From the NCBI GenBank assembly GCA_021772615.1, contig JAJFLQ010000079.1:1-50043 (forward strand): a stretch of 50,043 bases of DNA, in the 5' to 3' direction. The stretch is from Verrucomicrobiota bacterium. GTDB lineage: Bacteria; Verrucomicrobiota; Lentisphaeria; JABSQK01; JAJFLO01. This document shows positions 26,944 to 35,000 of the stretch, piece after piece. The notes below the pieces were generated by a model that saw only the letters and a program-made list of their open reading frames with translations, did no database searches and was not told the DNA's origin. The first letter of the stretch is position 1. Every line of letters begins with the position of its first letter. Made by a program: the position numbers and the translations under genes.

Positions 26944-27801
26944 TCAATACTCCTCCTGATCACCGGATAATGGGTACAGCTTGCCGTGTTTGTTCTTGTG
27001 CTGCTTGCTGCGGCCGCCTGTGATCGCGATGTCGATATCAAGCAGCACGTCGTCGGTATCCGGTATGGCCACCTCCTGCTCATACTCGCCACGGAGGCTC
27101 CAGGCCTTCAGCACGTATTGGCCCGGCGCCGCCGTGATGCCGTAGACGCCGTTGCTCCCGGTGACAGCTGTCGAGTCGGTTGGAGCCACGACCACAAAAC
27201 ATGCCATTTCCTGATGAATGTTGCAGTACACTTTGATCACACCCGGACGATCCAGTGTCACTGGTGGACCGGGGCCGGTTCGGTATGCGCCAAGATCGAA
27301 TTCATAGTTTGCGGACAGCGAGAACACATTGTGCCGGAAATCGTCACTGTTCATGAATCGCAGGACATCGCCGGGACGCGCCGTAACATACCGCGGCACA
27401 AATCGCTTGTCGACCATATCGATCTCGATCGTCCTGGGCGGCAGCAGCGCCGTCGTACGTTCGGCTGTGACGGGGGTCAGCGTGATTACGACGTCTTCGG
27501 CCGCAACACGTTTGATTCGGCCGGTCAGGCCTTTCTTGACGAATTGGACGGCGCCGTGCACGGCCGGCGCTGCGTGCGTTGCGGCCGGCGCGGCCGCCGG
27601 GATCGGCTCCGGCGCGGTCGTTTCGGTAGCGGTTGCGACCGCGCCGAATATGACCGCGGCCATCCCAGCCGCGGCGGCATAGGACCTATAGGACCATTGG
27701 GACGTATAGGCCGGCGGCTCGTCGTGGTTTTTGGGTGCTGTTCTGAAACTGAAGTCCCTGCCGGTCCGCAGCGGCTGTCCTACTTGTCCTACTGGTCCCA
27801 T
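26944..27801 (-). CDS. Cupredoxin-domain protein
   Basis: The frame encodes 285 residues, but the first 40 or so are unlikely to be coding because they cover a TAGGAC-type repeat. A signal-peptide-like Ala-rich segment follows (about 41-60), with an ATG at 27661-27663 as one possible start. A cupredoxin fold spans about 115-205, and its type I copper ligands can be read directly: His157 (DFRHNVF), Cys193, His196 and Met199 (YCNIHQEM). A small beta domain follows (215-260), resembling carboxypeptidase-regulatory modules. It is probably an exported copper or electron-transfer protein, not tied to any partner in view. Confidence 0.75.
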   Translation of the reverse strand: MGPVGQVGQPLRTGRDFSFRTAPKNHDEPPAYTSQWSYRSYAAAAGMAAVIFGAVATATETTAPEPIPAAAPAATHAAPAVHGAVQFVKKGLTGRIKRVAAEDVVITLTPVTAERTTALLPPRTIEIDMVDKRFVPRYVTARPGDVLRFMNSDDFRHNVFSLSANYEFDLGAYRTGPGPPVTLDRPGVIKVYCNIHQEMACFVVVAPTDSTAVTGSNGVYGITAAPGQYVLKAWSLRGEYEQEVAIPDTDDVLLDIDIAITGGRSKQHKNKHGKLYPLSGDQEEY

Positions 27802-27815
27802 ATGTCCTACCTCTC
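27660..27815. repeat. TAGGAC/GTCCTA short-unit repeats
   Basis: Clusters of a loose 8-10-bp unit (AGGACCTATAGGACC near 27680; TGTCCTACTTGTCCTAC near 27776-27810) occur at the 5' end of the cupredoxin frame. Similar clusters lie at 28519-28549 and 28648-28680. Part overlaps the annotated cupredoxin N-terminus, which makes that region doubtful as coding sequence. Confidence 0.55.
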
Positions 27816-27849
27816 CCGCTTACCTTGCGCGGTGCCGGCTGCCGCCATC

Positions 27850-28428
27850 TCAGCCGCGGCGGCATCCTTTCTGTCGGTCGCGCTCAGTAAGCCTCGCTCG
27901 GGTCATGCGCTCGCGCATCCCGCCTTCCTCGATAAACGCTTTCTCCAACTTACGTATCTGCCGGTTCAGCAGATAGTTCGTCTGGTGAATCAGGCAGATC
28001 ATAATATTGGCGACCGTCTCCGGCGAGCGCTTGGTGATATACGCCCTGTAGGTCTCGATGGTCTCGTCATTTTCCCGTGCGAGCGCTCGAACTGCTCGCG
28101 CCGCTTTGCTGTCCTTGTCCCAGACCTTCAGCCCACGGACTCGCAGAAAATCGAGGTAATCCTCGAGCAGCTCTTCGAGACTCGCTCTCGCAACGTTCGT
28201 GAGCTTGATCTCGGTTTCCTTCGATGTGCCCGAGGCCATGGAGCCTTCGACGATATTCTGCTTGCCGGATCGTGCGGCTTGCGTCATTTGGTCTACCGTG
28301 CGATCTCGCGGGTTCAGAAAGCGTTCGCAGAAAATCGCGGTACACCCGTACACGATCACCGCCTTTCTGTAAGACAGCAAATCCCGGTAACCGCCATGCG
28401 CCGGAATAAAGCCTTTGTCGTTCGGCAT
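27850..28428 (-). CDS. Four-helix-bundle protein with suffix domain (S23-like)
   Basis: The ATG at 28426-28428 (GAGG upstream) gives 192 residues. The N-terminal half is the S23-type four-helix bundle (GGYRDLLSYRKAVIVYGCT, DQMTQAARSGKQNIVEG, KLTNVARASLEELLEDYLDF). The C-terminal half fits the four-helix-bundle suffix domain, ending with LLNRQIRKLEKAFIEEGG. Relatives are abundant in environmental bacteria, often beside repeats or in 23S intervening sequences; their role is unknown. It is flanked on both sides by TAGGAC-type repeats, which suggests it travels with them. Confidence 0.82.
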   Translation of the reverse strand: MPNDKGFIPAHGGYRDLLSYRKAVIVYGCTAIFCERFLNPRDRTVDQMTQAARSGKQNIVEGSMASGTSKETEIKLTNVARASLEELLEDYLDFLRVRGLKVWDKDSKAARAVRALARENDETIETYRAYITKRSPETVANIMICLIHQTNYLLNRQIRKLEKAFIEEGGMRERMTRARLTERDRQKGCRRG

Positions 28429-29056
28429 GGAGTGCCTCGCGTTTGTACGGTTCCTGCTGTGGTGCGCTGTACTATACCCAGGCAAGGTCGCAGCGTCACA
28501 CAACCACGCAGCCCGGTATACGACATATAAGTCGGGTAGGACGGTTGGGACAGCCGCTCTTACGAATTCGAAGCCATCGGCTCCGGTTAACCGGAGCCAC
28601 GCGCTCTAACCGGTTCTGTAGTTTTCGCAGTCGGCGTGTCCAAAGTTTTACAGGTCCCACCCGTCCCATATGTCTCCTACCGTCACCAATCGCCACGCCG
28701 TGCTTTCGGCTGCCACATTTCCGGCCCCACCCCATTATACCGTTTCGCTTTCACGATGCAATCAGAATACCCGGCACCGTGCACATCGCTCTGATGAGGC
28801 ATGCAATGGACAATTCCCTTTGCTCCTGTTCCTGCTGAACATCTCTGCAAATATGCACAAATTATTGTTTTATTTCCTGTTTTTTATATATTATCATTTG
28901 GTGATAAGCTGCGATAGCTGTTGCCGAATACGTATAATCCGTCACATCGGAACTTCTTCGACCAAACTAAGATTTGCCACGCACCTGCGAATTAAGGACA
29001 CAGTGCATCTTCAAGTAACCTCTCTTTTCTCCCAATAAAAATCAAGGATTCCCCAA
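28429..29056. other. Long divergent intergenic region upstream of the giant S74 protein
   Basis: This 628-bp region has two parts. The left part (28429-28690) has TAGGAC-type units in an imperfect inverted arrangement (28519-28549 against 28648-28680). The right part (28830-29040) is AT-rich and should carry the promoter of the giant gene: a TTGTTT at 28865-28870 and a TATATT at 28887-28892 are 16 bp apart. An AAGGA ribosome site lies just before the ATG at 29057. No gene is supported. Confidence 0.55.
28891..28907. promoter_or_regulatory. TTATCA-N5-TGATAA dyad near the putative promoter
   Basis: A perfect 6-bp dyad with a 5-base spacer overlaps the possible -10 region of the giant S74 gene. 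It could be a small operator. Its short length means chance is not excluded. Confidence 0.3.
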
Positions 29057-32000
29057 ATGAGCAAGTTCATCCGATCTATCCTGTTTGTGTTGTTGGTCGC
29101 CATGTATTTCTGCACTATCGCTCCCGCGCAGGCCGACGTGCCGCGAACGATGTCGTTCCAGGGGCTTCTGCTTGACGACAACGATAATCCGCTGCCCGGC
29201 TCCGTGAATCTGACGATCAGGTTGTTCGATCAGGCAAGTGCCGGAACGCAGCTGTTCACAGAGGATCATTCCGGCGTGGCGCTGGACAACGGTGTGTATG
29301 CCATCCAGATCGGGGCGCCGTCGCTGCCCGGCGGCATCCCGGACTCGGTTGTCGCCGGCAACGACGTATGGCTGGAGGTCGTTGTCGACGGCAACACGCT
29401 CACCACCCGAATCGAGATCACATCCGTGCTCCATGCGCTCAAGGCGCGCATGGCGGAGAAACTGGTGGTGCCGGGAACCGCGACCGACGCGGTCACTGTT
29501 GACGGCGCCGGCGACGTCAGTGTCACCGGCGATGTTGTCGCCGCCAAATTCATCGGCGACGGCTCGATGCTCACGAACCTGTCAATCGACATGCACTCGC
29601 TGGATTCCGCCGACGGTTCGGTCGCGGATGCGCTATTCGTGGACAACGCCGGCAATGTCGGGTTGGGTACCAACTCGCCGGCCGGGCCGTTTCACATTCT
29701 CTGTGCCGACTGTACGGATCCGGTACTAGATCAATCCAGCGAGAATGCGAATGGCGCTGATATTGTAATGTCGGTATCGCAGACATTCACAGCGGGCGTA
29801 GATGGTGCTTTTGCGCGAATCGATTTTAGAAATACGATCGGTGCCGGAAATGCCGCAATACTGAACATTTACGCAGGTGCCGGCACCGGAGGGAATTTGC
29901 TGCGAACGGAGGATGTTGTATTCGGCACGAACGGCACGTTCACCGAATATGGGATAATGTCTACTATTTCTCTTGTGAACGGGCAGCAATATACCTTCGA
30001 ATTCACAAGCGAATCGGCTTTTGCGCCGTCCGTGGATGATTCCAACAGCTACGCAGGTGGCGATTCCAGCCTGCCCGGCAACGACCTGATATTTCGGACA
30101 TGGGTGATTCCGGCGGTAACCACCCTCATCGCCGATGACGCCGGCAACATCGGCATCGGTACGGCGTCGCCGACCGAGGCGCTGGATGTAGTTGGCAACA
30201 TACGCGCCGACAAATTCCTCGGCGACGGCTCGATGCTCACCGGCATCGCCGACGCCGACGCCGATGCCGGCAACGAGCTGAACACGACGCTCGAGCTAAA
30301 CGGCACGTCGCTGGAGTTGACCGACGCCGGCGGCACGCTGTCGACTGACCTCAGCGGCTTCATCGACGACGGCGACTGGAGCGTCGATGGCGATGATATC
30401 TACCGTGATCTGGGAAATGTCGGTATTGGCACCGACAGTCCCGGCGAACGGCTGCATGTGATCGACACCGCGACTGTCGAGCGTGAGGTCATTGCGAAAT
30501 TCCAGACTTCAGACGCGCCCGCCGACTACTTCTCGATCGAGAACAACGACACCATCGACAACACCTTCGGCCCGATGCTGCGCGGTCATCATGAGAGCAC
30601 CCCGGACAGTCCGGGCATCATGATCCAGGGCTCGACCAGCGCGGCGAGCGACACCGGTACCGGCCCAATGATTCGGCTGTCTGCCAGCCGTGACTTCGTG
30701 GCGCCGGTCGTCAACCGCGACCTGCTCAGTGTCAAGAACCATCAGGACGAGGTTTTCCGTATCGATAATGCCGGAAACGTCGGCATCGGCACGCCGACAC
30801 CCGACGAAGCCCTCGACGTAGTCGGTAATGCGAAGGCCACAAAATTCATCGGCGACGGCTCGATGCTCACCGGAATCGACTGGGGGGCGATCACCGGCAT
30901 CCCTGCCGATGTCGACACCGACAACACCGACGACCTTACCACCGGCAACTTCGCCGGCGCGCTCGACGCCGTCTACGTCAACGAAGGCCAGGCACCGGCC
31001 GCCGGTGATATCACCGGCAGCTACTCCGCGGGCCTGACTGTCGGCGCCGATTCCGTGGCGCTCGCCACCGATACTACCGGCAACTACGTCGCCACCGTCA
31101 ACGGCGATGCGCAGGTCGGCGTAAGTGGTTCCGGATCGGAAGACGCCGCGGTAAGCCTCAGCATCAACACCAACAGTCTCGATTTCGCGCATCTCAAGAA
31201 CGTCCTCGACCTCGATGCCGCGACTGAGGTCAACCTTGGTGCGAGCAATCTCACGATCGATCTGGATTCCTCCGGCGAATTCATCATCGCCGACGGCGGT
31301 GTGGCGACGCACGTGTTTGCCGCAAACGGCAACGTCGGGATTGGAACCGCCAGTCCGGAGTCCCGTCTGCATATAGCCAATACTATCGCGACGATACCCA
31401 ATGGTCCGACTGCCACCGGTATTCATCTGGGTGCGGACGGCGCGGGTGCCCCGACCATTCAACTGTACAGTCCCGAGGTAGGTTCGATCATTGACTTCAC
31501 GGATGGGGCGGGAGAGGACGCTGATTGGCGCATTATTGCCGGTGCGTCGAATTTGAGTCTTGGTGCAACCATCACCGCCAACGGTATTCATATCGATACC
31601 GCCGGCAACATAGGTGTCGGTACAACCACACCCACCGAGAAGCTGACGGTTGCCGGCACCATCGAGTCGACGACGGGTGGGATCAAGTTCCCGGACGGCA
31701 GCGTGATGTCCAGTGCAGCCGGCAGCGGCGGTGTGTCGCCGGCGTTCAGTGTGTACAGAGATGGTCCGCAGACGATTTCCACGTCGGGTTGGGAAAAGGT
31801 GAAATGGACTCTAGAAGAATTCGATTCGAATAACAACTTTTTACACGATACTGACGACAGTGGCGGTGCTGAAGAATCACGTTTTACTCCCAATGTTCCC
31901 GGACGATATATCTTGACGGCGACTGTGACATTTGATGAGATCGACAATGGACGCTGGGCGAATATGTCCATATACAAGAACGGACAAAATTTCAAACAAG

Positions 32001-35000
32001 GTGTTTCGATTGGCAATGGAATTTCTACTGATTATAGAATCTCAGCCACTGCCGTCGTCGATGCCAACGGCACATCAGACTATTTCGAAATCTGGGTGCA
32101 AAATAGCGATCTTGTAAGTCGCGACATCGGCTATGAGGCTGGAACCGGACAACTTTCGACGTTCTTCTCCGGCGCTCGCATCGATGGCGGCGGCAAGATC
32201 GAGTCGGCACTCTCACCGCCGTCATCACCAACCGCCACACCCTCCACCGGTGGCAGTCTGCCGAGCGGGACTCATTTCTTCAAGATCACGGCGCTGAATG
32301 CGAACGGCGAGACGACGCCGTCGACTGAGGTGTCGGCGACGGTGGATGGCGGATCGACGAATGCGATCCAGGTGACCTGGGGTGATGTCCCCGGTGCGAC
32401 CGGCTACCGTGTCTACCACGGCACGTCATCCGACGGGCAGGACGAGTACTTCACGGACGCCGACGGCTCGCCATATGACTACACCAGTGATGCCGCCGGC
32501 ACGGCTAATACACCGCCGGTGGTCAACACGACCGGGATCGACCTTACTGTGCTCGGCAGCCAGACGATCGGCGGCAGCCAGATCGTGACGAATGATTTCT
32601 CCGCGGACACGACCACGCTGGTGGTGGACGCGGCGAACAATCGTGTCGGCATCGGCACCGACGCACCGGAAGATGTGCTCACGGTGGCCGGCGATGTCGG
32701 CGTGGCGGGTGATATCAACTCTTCCGGCCTCGTAAATGGCCGCGACATGGACGCGGACGGTATTAAGCTCGATACCATTGCCACCAACGCTGCCGATACG
32801 ACCGACGATTCGTGGACGGGCACAACGGATGTGAGCGTGACGACGGGTAATGTGGGGATTGGAACAGCCAGTCCAGAGTCTCGTCTGCATATTGCCAACA
32901 CGATCGGGACGATACCAAATGGTCCGACTGTCACCGGTATTCATATGGGCGCGGACGGCGCGGGAGCGCCGACCATTCAATTATATAGTCCCGAGGTAGG
33001 TTCGGTAATCGACTTCACGGATGGGGCGGGGGAGGACGCGGATTGGCGCATAATTGCCGGTGCGTCGAACTTGAGTCTTGGTGCAACCATCACCGCCAAC
33101 GGTATTAATATCGATACCGCCGGCAATATCGGAATCGGCACAGACGCACCGGAGTCGCTGCTGCACCTGCGTCGCGAAGGCGCAGTTGAGCTGACCATGG
33201 ACCGCATCGACGGCTCAAGCAATTCGCTCAATATCAACATGCGCAAGGCACGCGGATCGGTTGGAGCTTTGACTCAAGTCAATTCCGGCGACAGCGTCGG
33301 CGGGCTGCGGATGTGGGGGCATGACGGCAGCGCCTACCGGAGTATTGCGGGGATTCGGGCGGTGGTCGAAGATGGGGTAACAACCGGCATCGTCCCCGGC
33401 CGGCTGGAGTTGTCGACGACGGACGCGACCGGCGCATCACTCGAACGCCTGCGCATCACGTCGGACGGCAACGTCGGGATCGGCATCGGCGCGCCGTCGG
33501 CGAAATTCGAGGTTGCGGGTAACGCCAAGATCACTGGTGATATTCACGTCACCGGCGAATTTCAGGTCGACGGCGGCATTACCGGTGAACTCGGTATCGG
33601 CACCAACGATCCAATGGCGGCTCTACATCTGAATGGTTCGACAGCCGTCACGTTTAAGACGCCCATTTTGTTATCCGAAATCCATAACGGAGACGGCACC
33701 TACACGACTGAGCTCAACGGTTCGGATAGCGTGTTTGTCTCGGGCACGACGGCGTATGTGTATGCGGCCAACGGTGGCCATTTTACGATCTTTGATGTGT
33801 CCAATCCGGCGAGTCCCGTACTGCAGTCCCACGTGTTTAACGATGGCGGCACCTTTGATAAGCTTGGCAATGCGGGTGGTGTTTTTGTCTCCGGTACGAC
33901 GGCGTATGTGACGTCATCAGGTTTCAGTTCGTTGACGATCATCGACGTGTCGGATCCAGTTAGTCCCGGGTTGCTGGCCGTGGCGTCTGACGAAGATGGC
34001 ATGTTCCAAAAGCTCTTGACTCCTCAATCAGTGTATGTCTCCGGCACGACGGCCTATGTAACGTCCTCATCAGACAGTTCACTGACGATAATAGATGTCT
34101 CGACTCCGTCCAGTCCGCAGTTGCTTGCCGAGGTGACGGACGGAGATGTCGGTTTTACAAAACTTGACGGTGCGTATTCGGTGCACGTGTCTGACACGAC
34201 TGCTTATGTGGCGTCATTTAACGATAATTCCCTGACCATCATCGATGTCTCTGATCTATTAGGTTCGGGACCGCAGCCGCTTGCGGAGGTGACGGACGAA
34301 GTCGGCGGCTTTACCAAACTTGAGGGCGCCAATTCGGTGTATGTCTCCGGCACGACCGCGTATGTGACGTCCTGGAGTGACCATTCGCTGACGATCATTG
34401 ATGTGTCGGATTTAATGGGAGCTGGTCCGCAGTTGCTTGCGGAGGTGACGGACGAAGTCGGCGGCTTTACCAAACTTGAGGGTGCCAATTCGGTGTTCGT
34501 CTCCGGCACGACCGCGTATGTGACGTCATCGGTTGAACATTCCCTGACAATTATCGACGTGTCGAATCCATCCAGTCCGCAGTTGCTGGCGGAGTTGTAT
34601 GATGACGATGGCACGTTCAGCCAACTTGCCGGCGCCGTTCAGGTGTATGTCTCCGGCACGACGGCGTATGTACCGAGCGGTACCGACAATTCCCTGACCA
34701 TCATGGATATCGGCAACTATGTCGATTTGATTGCCGAGAACCACGTCGGTATCGGGACGACAACGCCGTCCGAGGCGTTGGAGCTCGGTTCCGGCGGCAA
34801 TGTTCTCGTTGCAGCCGGCAATGTTATGATCGATCGCCTCTTCGCACCGACGGGCGTTTCCGCGATACCTGCAACTGGCGGCAGCCTGCAAACCGGCGTC
34901 CATTTCTTCAAGGTTTCAGCGGTCAATAACAACGGCGAGAGCTTGCCGTCTTTGGAGGTTACAACTTTCGTCGACGGCAGTACGAATACAGCGGTACAAG

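Noticed and set aside
26986..28530. 514-codon plus-strand open frame
   Set aside because: It runs antisense to the cupredoxin and four-helix-bundle genes, which have clear domains and copper ligands; its own translation is low-complexity and matches nothing.
30509..31591. 360-codon minus-strand frame
   Set aside because: It is a shadow of the giant S74 gene, whose signal peptide, repeats and C-terminal domain are continuous on the plus strand.
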